Below are positions 44,065-52,285 of a DNA stretch of 64,000 nucleotides, piece by piece. The stretch lies in the NCBI GenBank assembly GCA_934654775.1, contig CAKUGR010000003.1:97424-161423 (forward strand). Direction: 5' to 3'. The position numbers and the translations under genes were made by a program. The DNA is from an uncultured Collinsella sp. Lineage in GTDB: Bacteria; Actinomycetota; Coriobacteriia; Coriobacteriales; Coriobacteriaceae. The notes below the pieces were generated by a model that saw nothing but the letters and a program-made list of their open reading frames with translations, was not told the DNA's origin and searched no databases. How positions within the stretch are numbered: position 1 is the first letter of the stretch; every line of letters starts with the position of its first letter.

Positions 44065-45003
44065 ATGCTGTTTTCCGGTATCATCGCCGCCCTTACCAGT
44101 CTTTTGATCCCCATCATCATCCTGTTGCTGCTGCTTCCCAACGCCTGCTATGTCGTCGAGCAGCAACATGCCGTGATTATCGAGCGCTTGGGCAAGTTCA
44201 ACCGCATCGTCAACGCGGGTTTCCACCTGAAGGTGCCCGTAATCGACCGCAAGGCCGCTACGGTGAGCCTGCGCACCATGAAAAACGGTTTTGGCATCGA
44301 CGTTAAGACCCAGGACAACGTGACCATCGGCCTCGAGGTCTCCGCTCAGTATCACGTGAGCTACGACATGGGTGCCGGCCCGGCGGATTCGGGCATCTAC
44401 AAGAGCTACTACATGCTGCAGGAGCCCGTCGACCAGATGCGCGACTTCATCACCGATGCCCTGCGCTCCTCGATTCCCGTTTACACGCTCGACGAGGTCT
44501 TTGCCAAGAAGGACGACATTGCCAAGGACGTCAACGCCACCGTTTCCGAGCAGATGGCCGCCTACGGTTTCACCCTCGTGTCGACGCTCATCACCAAAAT
44601 CGCGCTGCCGACCGAGGTCGAGAACTCCATGAACGACATCAACGCAGCCCAGCGCAAGCGCGCCGCGGCACAGGAGCTTGCCGAGGCTGACCGCATCAAG
44701 CGCGTCACCGAGGCGACCGCCGAGGCCGAGGCTATGGAAAAGGCCGGTGAGGGCATCGCCAATCAGCGCAAGGCCATCGCGCTGGGCATCAAGGACTCGC
44801 TCGAGATCATCCAGGAGACGGGCGTCGGTAACGACGAGGCTAACCAGTTGTTCATGTTTACGCAGTGGGCCGAGATGATGACGGAGTTCGCTCGTATGGG
44901 TAAAAATTCGACGGTCGTGCTGCCGAGCGACTTTTCGCAGTCAGCCTCGATGTTCGAGCAGATGCTGGCAGCGGGCAAGGTCCAGAACGAGTCGAAGGAG
45001 TAG
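44065..45003 (+). CDS. SPFH/band 7 (stomatin-like) membrane protein
   Basis: 312 residues from ATG 44065, with AGAGGAGA 5 bases upstream; an earlier ATG at 44044 lacks a site. One membrane helix (about 8-27) is followed by an SPFH domain: VVEQQHAVIIERLGKFNRIV, GFHLKVPVIDR (near 59) and NVTIGLEVSAQYHVSYD (near 90), then a long helical coiled coil (about 200-250). Family members scaffold membrane microdomains or regulate proteases. The charged Ala/Glu helix is typical. Confidence 0.85.
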   Translation: MLFSGIIAALTSLLIPIIILLLLLPNACYVVEQQHAVIIERLGKFNRIVNAGFHLKVPVIDRKAATVSLRTMKNGFGIDVKTQDNVTIGLEVSAQYHVSYDMGAGPADSGIYKSYYMLQEPVDQMRDFITDALRSSIPVYTLDEVFAKKDDIAKDVNATVSEQMAAYGFTLVSTLITKIALPTEVENSMNDINAAQRKRAAAQELAEADRIKRVTEATAEAEAMEKAGEGIANQRKAIALGIKDSLEIIQETGVGNDEANQLFMFTQWAEMMTEFARMGKNSTVVLPSDFSQSASMFEQMLAAGKVQNESKE

Positions 45004-45009
45004 GCGCGC

Positions 45010-45480
45010 GTGAAATACACCGTAGTTTGCGTCGGCAAGCTCAAGGAGCGCTTTTGGAAGGACGCGTGCGCCGAGTACACCAAGCGCCTAGGCGCCTATG
45101 CCAAGGTGGATATGCGCGAGGTTGCCGATATCGATCCGGCTAAGGCGGGTGGTGTTGATGCCGCGCGCGACAAGGAAGGGGCGTCGATTCTTGCTGCCCT
45201 GCCACCGCGGGCGCATGTGATTCTGCTTGCCATTGAAGGCAAAGAGCGCTCGAGCGAGGAACTCTCGGCACGGCTCGATGACCTTATGCTGCGAGGCAAC
45301 AGTGACATCGCTTTTGTAATCGGCGGATCGGACGGCGTGAACGATGCCGTGCGCGCCCGAGCTGACGAGATGCTCAGCTTTGGACGCATTACCTTACCGC
45401 ACAACCTGGCGCGCGTGGTGCTTCTGGAGCAGATCTACCGCGCCTGCAAGATTAGCCGTGGCGAGCCGTATCACAAGTAG
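45010..45480 (+). CDS. rlmH: 23S rRNA (pseudouridine(1915)-N3)-methyltransferase
   Basis: 156 residues, GTG start. SPOUT-fold motifs: VVCVGKLKERFWKD at the start, LAIEGKERSSEEL, FVIGGSDGVND (near 97) and the C-terminal HNLARVVLLEQIYRACKI (near 128), all RlmH signatures. Methylates pseudouridine 1915 in the 50S subunit. Seven bases after the SPFH gene. Confidence 0.96.
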   Translation: MKYTVVCVGKLKERFWKDACAEYTKRLGAYAKVDMREVADIDPAKAGGVDAARDKEGASILAALPPRAHVILLAIEGKERSSEELSARLDDLMLRGNSDIAFVIGGSDGVNDAVRARADEMLSFGRITLPHNLARVVLLEQIYRACKISRGEPYHK

Positions 45481-45553
45481 GTCGGCAATACGAAACAATG
45501 GCGTGGGACAATAGCTCTCGTTTTGAGAGATGCGTCTGAGAGGACTATGTAAT

Positions 45554-46324
45554 ATGAAGATCGGATTTGTCGGTTTTGGCAATATGGCAAGCGCTATGGC
45601 GGATGGCTGGATTGCCGCCGGTGTGTCTGCAGGCGACATGTGCGCCTGCGCGGGCCGCTACGACGCCCTCGTTGAGCGTTGCGAGGCACGCGGCATGTCC
45701 GCCTGCCATGATGCGGCAGAGGTTGTCGCCGCATCCGATATCGTGGTCGCTGCGGTCAAGCCGTACATGATCGAGAAGGTCTTCGCGCCGCTGAAGGACG
45801 CGCTTGCCGACAAGATCGTCCTTTCGGTCGCCTGGACCTGGGACAGCGCCAAGTGGGAGCAGGTCCTTCCCGGCATCGCGCACATCTCTACGGTGCCCAA
45901 TACGCCGGTTTCGGTGGGCGAGGGCGTTATCGCCTGCGAGAAGGCTTCCACGCTTAGCGACGAGCAGCGCGATACGGTGCTCGGCCTGCTTGGCAAGCTC
46001 GGTACGGTGGTCGAGCTCGATTCGAGTCTGCTGTTTGTGGGCGGTACCGTGGGCGGTTGCGCTCCGGCGTTTGTTGCCATGGCGATCGAGGCTCTGGGCG
46101 ATGCGGCCGTCAAACACGGTATTCCGCGCGCCGATGCCTATCGCATTGTGAGCCAGATGGTGCTGGGTACGGCAAAGCTGCAGCTTGCAACCGGTCAGCA
46201 TCCCGCCGCGATGAAGGATGCCGTGTGCTCTCCTGGTGGCGCCACCATCAAGGGCGTCGTCGCGCTCGAGGACGCTGGCATGCGCAGCGCCCTAGTCAAG
46301 GCCATCGACGCAACCCTCCAGTAA
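45554..46324 (+). CDS. proC: pyrroline-5-carboxylate reductase
   Basis: 256 residues. N-terminal Rossmann motif IGFVGFGNMASAM, then AVKPYMIE (near 67), and the ProC signature region near 175-230 with SPGGATIKGVVALEDAGMR. Makes proline from pyrroline-5-carboxylate with NAD(P)H. ATG 45554 is chosen with GAGAGG upstream. Monocistronic, followed by a palindromic element. Confidence 0.95.
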   Translation: MKIGFVGFGNMASAMADGWIAAGVSAGDMCACAGRYDALVERCEARGMSACHDAAEVVAASDIVVAAVKPYMIEKVFAPLKDALADKIVLSVAWTWDSAKWEQVLPGIAHISTVPNTPVSVGEGVIACEKASTLSDEQRDTVLGLLGKLGTVVELDSSLLFVGGTVGGCAPAFVAMAIEALGDAAVKHGIPRADAYRIVSQMVLGTAKLQLATGQHPAAMKDAVCSPGGATIKGVVALEDAGMRSALVKAIDATLQ

Positions 46325-46336
46325 AACCTTCCATTT

Positions 46337-46471
46337 AGGGACAGGTTTATTTTGGTAGGGTTTTCCTGCGGTTTTGTGCCTTGAGCAAAAAGCGCCCCGC
46401 AACTGGCTCAATTCCAGTTGCGGGGCGCTTGCGTTTGACCAGATAAAACCGACCAAAATAAACCTGTCCCT
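46337..46471. repeat. 135-bp nested inverted-repeat element (AGGGACAGGTTTATTTTGGT arms)
   Basis: A perfect 20-bp inverted repeat (46337-46356 and 46452-46471) encloses a 16-bp stem AGCGCCCCGCAACTGG (46391-46406) with its complement (46414-46429). The ends share the GGGAC(A/G) word with the cluster near 9739. It may serve as a proC terminator, although no U-run follows the inner hairpin. Confidence 0.8.
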
Positions 46472-46481
46472 TTTTGGCAGG

Positions 46482-46655
46482 TTAGTCCCAGAAGCTGTCT
46501 TCTTCGTCCTCGGACTTGGGGCCGCGGTCGACATACATCTTATGGGTGCGCTTCTCCATTACAAAGGCAAGAATCGCAAACAGCAGGATGCCGCCGGCGA
46601 AAAGGATGGCAAAACCGGTGCGGGTGCCAAACAAAAAGGAAAAAACTGCGTCCAT
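46482..46655 (-). CDS. 57-residue membrane protein (DUF6724-like, by recollection)
   Basis: A short minus-strand gene (ATG 46655, TAA 46482-46484). It begins MDAVFSFLFGTRTGFAILF and continues with one hydrophobic helix (about 15-33), the basic MEKRTHKMYVDRG and the acidic tail SEDEEDSFWD. A ribosome binding site AGAAGG lies 6 bases upstream on the minus strand. The sequence resembles small coriobacterial membrane proteins of the DUF6724 type as I remember them; this was not tested. The 3' end runs into the palindromic element that follows proC. Confidence 0.65.
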   Translation of the reverse strand: MDAVFSFLFGTRTGFAILFAGGILLFAILAFVMEKRTHKMYVDRGPKSEDEEDSFWD

Positions 46656-46766
46656 TGGGTGCCTTCTTGCGTAGTTGGGTTGGGTCGTAAACGCTCATAA
46701 GTATATACTTGCCCATACATGTACAAGGTTGCAACCTAAATGGAATGTATATCGCCGGAGGATCTA

Positions 46767-48050
46767 ATGCTTGATATCAAGTTTGTTCGCGAGAACCCCG
46801 ATGCCATCGATGTCGCCATGGCTAACCGTCAGACGTCTTGGGATCGCGAGAAGTTCTTTGAGCTCGACGACGAGCGTCGTGCCGTCATCACCGAGGTCGA
46901 GGAACTTCAAGCCACGCGCAACGCCGAGTCCAAGAAGATCGGCGCCCTGATGAAGGAGGGCAAGAAGGACGAGGCCGAGGCCGCCAAGGAGGCCGTGCGC
47001 GCCGTCAACGAGAAGATTGACGGTCTGGCCGAGCGCCGCACCGCCCTCGAGCAGGAGCAGTACGACTTCATGGCTCACCTGCCCAACATTCCGTGCGATG
47101 CCACCCCGTACGGCAAGGACGAGGACGAGAACATCGAGCGCCGCCGCTGGGGCACCCCGCGCGAGTTCGACTTCGACTTTAAGCCGCACTGGGATCTGGG
47201 CACCGACCTCGACATCCTCGACTTCGAGCGCGGCAACAAGCTCTCCGGCAGCCGCTTCACCGTTCTCGGTGGCGCCGGCGCCCGTCTTGAGCGCGCCCTC
47301 ATCAACTTCTTCCTCGATACGCACACCAGCCGTGGTTTTAAGGAGTGGTGGCCGCCCATCGTCGTCAAGCGTCAGACCATGTTCGGCACGGGCCAGCTGC
47401 CCAAGTTCGAGGACGACGCCTATCACGTCTCGGGCGACAACTTCCTGATCCCCACCGCCGAGGTCGTGCTCACCAACCTGCACGCCGGTGAGGTCCTCGA
47501 CGCCGACACCCTGCCGCGCCGCTACACCGCCTTCACCCCCTGCTTCCGCGAGGAGGCCGGTTCCGCCGGTCGCGATACCCGTGGCATCATCCGTCAGCAC
47601 GAGTTCGACAAGGTCGAGATGGTCAAGTTCGCTAAGCCGGAGGAGTCCGACGAGGAGCTCGAGAGCATGACCGCCGAGGCCGAGTACCTGCTGCAGCAGC
47701 TGGGCCTTCCGTATCGCGTGATTAGCCTGTGCACCGGCGACTTGGGCTTCTCTGCCCGTCAGACCTACGACATCGAGGTCTGGCTGCCGAGCTACAACGC
47801 CTACAAGGAGATCAGCTCCTGCTCCAACTGCGGCGACTTCCAGGCTCGCCGCGCCAACATCAAGTATCGCGACCCCGAGAACTTCAAGGGTTCGCGATAC
47901 CTGCACACCCTTAACGGTTCCGGCCTGCCGGCTGGTCGTACCATGGCTGCCATTCTGGAGAACTACCAGAACGCCGACGGCACCATCACGATCCCCGAGG
48001 TTCTGCGTCCCTACATGGGCGGCCTCGAGAAGATTGAGCCGGTCGCGTAA
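46767..48050 (+). CDS. serS: serine--tRNA ligase
   Basis: 427 residues from ATG 46767 (CGGAGG upstream); an upstream in-frame ATG at 46740 is rejected. Residues 1-100 form the tRNA-binding coiled coil. Class II motifs: [11 protein letters not shown] (near 195), motif 2 [24 protein letters not shown] (near 265) and motif 3 [20 protein letters not shown] (near 386). Charges tRNA-Ser, one of which lies at 54200. Confidence 0.96.
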   Translation: MLDIKFVRENPDAIDVAMANRQTSWDREKFFELDDERRAVITEVEELQATRNAESKKIGALMKEGKKDEAEAAKEAVRAVNEKIDGLAERRTALEQEQYDFMAHLPNIPCDATPYGKDEDENIERRRWGTPREFDFDFKPHWDLGTDLDILDFERGNKLSGSRFTVLGGAGARLERALINFFLDTHTSRGFKEWWPPIVVKRQTMFGTGQLPKFEDDAYHVSGDNFLIPTAEVVLTNLHAGEVLDADTLPRRYTAFTPCFREEAGSAGRDTRGIIRQHEFDKVEMVKFAKPEESDEELESMTAEAEYLLQQLGLPYRVISLCTGDLGFSARQTYDIEVWLPSYNAYKEISSCSNCGDFQARRANIKYRDPENFKGSRYLHTLNGSGLPAGRTMAAILENYQNADGTITIPEVLRPYMGGLEKIEPVA

Positions 48051-48071
48051 CTTGGCTGCATAGGCGATATG

Positions 48072-48100
48072 CAAGGGCGCTCCTTCGGGGGCGCCCTATT
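48072..48100 (+). terminator. serS terminator (weak U-tract)
   Basis: AGGGCGCTC (48073-48081) pairs with GGGCGCCCT around CTTCG, followed by ATTTCG. Weak U-tract. Confidence 0.55.
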
Positions 48101-48223
48101 TCGTGCGCAGGTCCATACCATGCCGTGCGGACAGCTCAATAGAAAACACACGAACAACTGTTCTGTATACAGCCATCTACCTGCTATGCTTTTGCTAAAT
48201 AAGAGCGAGAGAAAGGGGACGCG

Positions 48224-48601
48224 ATGGAGCTGTTCGACGAGCGGGTTGTTTTGTTCCAGAGCGATGAGGGCGGTGAGCACCTGCTGGTAACGTGCGAGCC
48301 GTCGGGTATGGGTGGCTTAGTGGTTCGGCAGACGAGTGAGGGACCATTGACGCAATGGTGCTATGAGGAGTCGCCGCATGTGGTCGAGACGCTTGTGGCG
48401 CATGAGGGGCTTGTGGCGCTTGAGCGGTTTTATGAGGTGGGAACTTCTAACCAGGTGGCGCACATGCTGAGTATCTCGTTTGCCGACTACGACTGTGCCC
48501 AACGGGTGCGGTCGCTTCTGGGGGAGCTTGGCGCCGGGTTCGATGTGATCGAAAAGCCAATTGATCGCACGAGAAGCGCTGATGCTTGCAGTGCAGCGTG
48601 A
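48224..48601 (+). CDS. hypothetical protein
   Basis: 125 residues, ATG 48224 with AAAGGGG upstream. Highly charged, no membrane segment. I see a segment FADYDCAQRVRSLLGELGAGFDVIEKP near 85 that may be a helix-strand, but no recognised domain. Codon use is like its neighbours. Ends 80 bases before tRNA-Arg. Confidence 0.55.
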   Translation: MELFDERVVLFQSDEGGEHLLVTCEPSGMGGLVVRQTSEGPLTQWCYEESPHVVETLVAHEGLVALERFYEVGTSNQVAHMLSISFADYDCAQRVRSLLGELGAGFDVIEKPIDRTRSADACSAA

Positions 48602-48640
48602 CAAATTGCGGTCCGCGCGAAAAAAAGTTTGAGATTTTGC

Positions 48641-48670
48641 TTGACTCTAACGAACTAAAGTGGTTTTATA
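48641..48670 (+). promoter_or_regulatory. tRNA-Arg(1) promoter
   Basis: TTGACT (48641-48646) and TTTATA (48665-48670) with an 18-base spacer. Confidence 0.75.
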
Positions 48671-48681
48671 TGTCTTGCGCT

Positions 48682-48758
48682 GCGGCGTTACCTCAGCTGG
48701 ATAGAGGGTCTGACTACGAATCAGAACGTCATAGGTTCGAATCCTATACGCCGCACCA
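48682..48758 (+). tRNA. tRNA-Arg (ACG), copy 1
   Basis: 77 nt including CCA: acceptor GCGGCGT/ACGCCGC, anticodon stem TCTGA/TCAGA with loop CTACGAA (anticodon ACG), T-arm ATAGG-TTCGAAT-CCTAT. Confidence 0.95.
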
Positions 48759-49033
48759 ATTGAAATTGAAAGCCTCCGGCAACGGGGGCTTTTCTTTTAG
48801 GCAGACACCGCATGGATTCGAACCTCGGTCGAGGCGCGAGCGTGAAGCGGACGCGGAGCGTCCGTAGCGAGCGGGCGAGTCCGCCGGCAGGCGGGCGAAG
48901 CCGGTGCGGATCCGCGCAAGCGGATACGCGGAATCCTATACGCCGCACCAATTGAAATTGAAAGCCTCCGGCAACGGGGGCTTTTCTTTTAGGCAGACGC
49001 CGCATGGATTCGAACCTCGGTCGAGGCGCGAGC
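48739..49033 (+). repeat. tRNA-Arg-linked module: 103-bp direct repeat with antisense T-arm and structured linker
   Basis: 48739-48841 (tRNA 3' end, CCA, terminator, antisense T-arm) is repeated at 48931-49033 with one mismatch, 192 bp apart. GGATTCGAACCT (48814-48825 and 49006-49017) is the exact complement of the T-arm AGGTTCGAATCC. Linker hairpin GGACGC (48849-48854) with GCGTCC (48858-48863). The terminator is GCCTCCGGC/ACGGGGGC then TTTTCTTTT. Confidence 0.87.
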
Positions 49034-49074
49034 AGCTCAATCATCACTTCGAAAAATTTTTTTCAAATTGTTGC

Positions 49075-49103
49075 TTGACCCATCGGGGGCTCGCGTGCAT
49101 AAT
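49075..49103 (+). promoter_or_regulatory. tRNA-Arg(2) promoter
   Basis: TTGACC (49075-49080) and CATAAT (49098-49103), 17-base spacer. Confidence 0.85.
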
Positions 49104-49115
49104 AATCCGTGCGTT

Positions 49116-49192
49116 GCGGCGTTACCTCAGCTGGATAGAGGGTCTGACTACGAATCAGAACGTCATAGGTTCGAATCCTATACGCCGCACCA
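49116..49192 (+). tRNA. tRNA-Arg (ACG), copy 2
   Basis: 77 nt with CCA, identical to copies 1 and 3 in the body. It is followed by a terminator (GCCTCCGGCAACGGAGGCTT then TTTT) but, unlike copies 1 and 3, not by the antisense T-arm motif. Confidence 0.95.
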
Positions 49193-49339
49193 ATTGATTT
49201 TAAAAGCCTCCGGCAACGGAGGCTTTTTTATATGGCGATACAGTTGAGTGACAGGCTTTGAATGCCGACCGATCCAAGCCGCCCCAAATTGCCTCAAATG
49301 AGTAAAAATCAAATTCAATAACTTTTTTTGAAAAAATGC

Positions 49340-49368
49340 TTGACCATTATTCAGTCCATGTGCATAAT
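49340..49368 (+). promoter_or_regulatory. tRNA-Arg(3) promoter
   Basis: TTGACC (49340-49345) and CATAAT (49363-49368), 17-base spacer; AT-rich stretch (AACTTTTTTTG) upstream. Confidence 0.85.
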
Positions 49369-49380
49369 AATCAACAAGTC

Positions 49381-49457
49381 GCGGCGTTACCTCAGCTGGA
49401 TAGAGGGTCTGACTACGAATCAGAACGTCATAGGTTCGAATCCTATACGCCGCACCA
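49381..49457 (+). tRNA. tRNA-Arg (ACG), copy 3
   Basis: 77 nt with CCA, identical to copies 1 and 2 in the body. It heads a module like copy 1. Confidence 0.95.
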
Positions 49458-49713
49458 TTTGAGATTAAAGCTCCCGGCAACGGGGGCTTTTCTTTTACGT
49501 AAACACTGCATGGATTCGAACCTCGGTCGAGGCGCGGGCGTAAAGAAAACGCGGAGCGTTTTTAGCCCGCGGGCGAGCGCGCCGGCAGGCGGGCGAAGCC
49601 GGTGCGGATCCGCGCAGCGGATGCGCGGAATCCTATACGCCGCACCAATTGAACTTGAAGCCTCCGGCAACGGGGGCTTTTCTTTTATGGCGACATCCCA
49701 TGGATTCGAACCT
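49438..49713 (+). repeat. tRNA-Arg-linked module, second instance
   Basis: GAATCCTATACGCCGCACCA at 49438 recurs at 49628, 190 bp apart, with terminators. GGATTCGAACCT at 49512-49523 and again at 49702-49713. Linker hairpin AAAACGC (49546-49552) with GCGTTTT (49556-49562): the stem differs from copy 1 but still pairs. The repeat copies are more diverged than in the first instance. Confidence 0.82.
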
Positions 49714-49820
49714 CAGTCAAAGGGGACTATTTCTCATCGACTCGTGTAAGATTTCGAATATGCGTCTCGGTGGAACTGTGGCGCGCTCCTTCTTCAGACG
49801 ACCGATCAGGGTGATATTTC

Positions 49821-52262
49821 GTGGCAGAGCGTCCGACATACAAGCTCAGGTTTCTCGATCCCAAAAAGCGCTTTCCGGCTATGCCCGAGCAGCCTGCGGG
49901 ACGCTCGTATGGCGTGGTTTGGAAGCTCTTTGGCGAGGACCCGCATGAATCATGCTATGTCGTCGAATTTGTTGGCAAAAGCCATGTGTCGCTTTTGGGC
50001 TGCGTGAGCGTTTCGGGTGAGGTCTATAAGGTTGACCGTCCCGTTAACGAGGAATCGCTGCCCGACGATCCCGACATGCAACTGATTCTTGATGAGTCCG
50101 ATTCCAGCATCGGTGAGATTGCGGTCAGGGGCGCCGATGGGACGATGCATTCCCGGGCGCGAGTCATCGGCTCTCCCGAAGGCACCATGCGCGAGCAATC
50201 CGATCGCGAGACGTGGAATTCGACGCGCAGCCTTCGCTACGGCGAGTTCATGGCCTCGATGTTCTTGCGTTACGTGATATTCGCCGATTCCGAAAACGCT
50301 GTCGCAAACACGGCGGACGCTGACGGCCTCGACGACGGCATGAAAAATGCCGTCGACAAGATCAAACTTGTAAAACTCCCCGAGCCGGTTGAAGTGCTGC
50401 TGGGTTTTGACTCCACGCCGCTGCCCGATGCTATCGAAACATTGCTCTACCGCATTGACCACACGGATAATCCGAGCGGCATCGAGCGCTATGCCGCCGC
50501 TTTGATGGGTGAAGTCAATCTGTCTCGCCTGCGCACCATCGCGGCCAAAACCGAAATGAGCCTGGCGCGCATCGATCGCTTGAGGCTCTTCTATCTCAAT
50601 TTTGACCGTAGCCTGTTGGATCAGGACGAGATCGATACCCTGCTTGCCATCGAGTGCCGTTTGAACCGCCTCTCGGGCATCCTCGAGCGCATTGGGGCGG
50701 GGTTGGGCCCCGTTGCCTCGTCGCCAAGCTTTGAAGGCTGCTCGCTCTTTGACCTATGGCATATCAGCAAGACGACAAACGATGTCCCTCGGCTGCTCGA
50801 AACGCTGTCGAATGACAACCCGTGGGCCAAGCCGGGGACGGTTGTGTGCCAGCCCGGTGGCGAGTGGGACGTTCGCACTCGCTTTGCACGTATCGTGGAG
50901 GCGCTCAATGTAGTCACGCGGCTCGACTATACCTACCGAGCGAACATCGCCGAGGGGATTATGCTGGTGCGATTTGGCCGCACGGTTGTCGATGCTATGC
51001 CGCAGCGCGAATACGATGCTCAAGATGACGCCTGGCGCGAGGTGGATGAGCCTAAGCGTGCGGCATGGGCTGCTGAGCACGATGCACGCGTGGCGCTCAC
51101 ACTCGCGGCGGCCTGCTTTGCTTCGGGCGCCTGCATCACGCGCTGCTACGTGCAGATTGCGGCTCCCGACGGCGAGCAAGGTGAGCGCATTGTCGCAACG
51201 TATTCTTTTGGCCGTGCGGCCTATCTCGCCGATTGCGTTTCTGTCGCCAAGGATTTTGAGAGTATGGACATGGATGACATGCCCTGCAAGCATTTGCTCG
51301 AGGCATACGAGGCAGACGCGCCGGATATGATTGAGCCTGCGGAGGTCCATGCTCGCCCGCGCGACGACCATCGTCCGCTGCCGCCGGCACTGCGTGATCT
51401 GCTGCTTGCCGACACGGCTGACGAGCTTGAGGTCATGGAAGAGGACGACGATCCATATGTCGCTCGCGTTGTCGAGCTGCGCGAGCAGTCCAAAGTGGAT
51501 CGTGCTGGTGCTTTCGAGGGCTTTTCCAGACTTGTTGAGGAACTTGAAGCCAAGTGTGCCGTTGCCGAGCTTTTGGCGACGGGCCCGGTGCAGACTCAGT
51601 TCTGCGACAACCAACTGGTGCGTATGGTGTTGCCGGTGATGGAGGAGGACCGTTCCGTGCGGATTCTGCGCGCGCCCGATGCACTGTATTTTGCCCAGCA
51701 CGAAATCTGCAGCTTTTACGCCGAACAGGAGGACTTTGAGCGTGCGCTGCCCGAGGTGCGCCGTCTCTACGATTTGGCGCGCTCGTCCATGCAGTCACAC
51801 TTTGCGCTGATCAACGTGCTGGCGCGCTTGGAGCGCTATGACGAGATTATCGAGGTGGCGCGCCACGGCCTGCGCATTGCCAGCGATCGCCCCTCGATCG
51901 GTTACCTGTTCTATCGCCTGGCGTTTGCCTATTGGAATTGCGACCAGCTTGAGCTGGCACTGGCGTGCTACCGCCTGGTGCCGCGTGGCGAGGAGTCGGG
52001 CGGCAGCGCGCAGGAGGAAATGCAGGGCCTTATGAACGAGATGGGCGTCATCAAGCCGCCCACGTTTGAGGAGGCCGTCGAGACCATCCGCAAGGCGGGT
52101 CTTGAGCTGCCGCCGGTGCCCGCCGTGACCAATCAGCTGGCGGATGCTGCCGTGCAGCTGGTCGACAACGGCTTCTTTTTCCTGGCACGCGGCTGCATCT
52201 TCCAAATGTGGCGCACCATGGGCAACGACGAGCTCGGCTCTCTCAACCGCTCGCTGGGGTGA
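49821..52262 (+). CDS. large TPR-containing protein
   Basis: 813 residues, GTG start. The N-terminal 590 residues have no recognised domain. The C-terminal part (about 600-730) has helical repeats, e.g. ISFYAEQEDFERALPEVRRLY-type and FAYWNCDQLELALACYRLVP, that fit tetratricopeptide repeats. No membrane segment or signal peptide, so cytoplasmic. Probably a scaffold or regulatory protein; function unknown. Confidence 0.7.
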   Translation: MAERPTYKLRFLDPKKRFPAMPEQPAGRSYGVVWKLFGEDPHESCYVVEFVGKSHVSLLGCVSVSGEVYKVDRPVNEESLPDDPDMQLILDESDSSIGEIAVRGADGTMHSRARVIGSPEGTMREQSDRETWNSTRSLRYGEFMASMFLRYVIFADSENAVANTADADGLDDGMKNAVDKIKLVKLPEPVEVLLGFDSTPLPDAIETLLYRIDHTDNPSGIERYAAALMGEVNLSRLRTIAAKTEMSLARIDRLRLFYLNFDRSLLDQDEIDTLLAIECRLNRLSGILERIGAGLGPVASSPSFEGCSLFDLWHISKTTNDVPRLLETLSNDNPWAKPGTVVCQPGGEWDVRTRFARIVEALNVVTRLDYTYRANIAEGIMLVRFGRTVVDAMPQREYDAQDDAWREVDEPKRAAWAAEHDARVALTLAAACFASGACITRCYVQIAAPDGEQGERIVATYSFGRAAYLADCVSVAKDFESMDMDDMPCKHLLEAYEADAPDMIEPAEVHARPRDDHRPLPPALRDLLLADTADELEVMEEDDDPYVARVVELREQSKVDRAGAFEGFSRLVEELEAKCAVAELLATGPVQTQFCDNQLVRMVLPVMEEDRSVRILRAPDALYFAQHEICSFYAEQEDFERALPEVRRLYDLARSSMQSHFALINVLARLERYDEIIEVARHGLRIASDRPSIGYLFYRLAFAYWNCDQLELALACYRLVPRGEESGGSAQEEMQGLMNEMGVIKPPTFEEAVETIRKAGLELPPVPAVTNQLADAAVQLVDNGFFFLARGCIFQMWRTMGNDELGSLNRSLG

Positions 52263-52285
52263 AGTCAGGCTGAGCCGTGCGGCCA

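Noticed and set aside
48586..49197. Small reading frames across the tRNA-Arg genes and their modules
   Set aside because: Their peptides are translations of tRNA and terminator sequence; no homology or RBS logic. They are artefacts of the tRNA-module repeats.
48684..49713. A CRISPR array in the tRNA-Arg region
   Set aside because: Repeats are 60-100 bp, spaced about 190 bp, contain tRNA and terminator sequence, and no cas genes are near.
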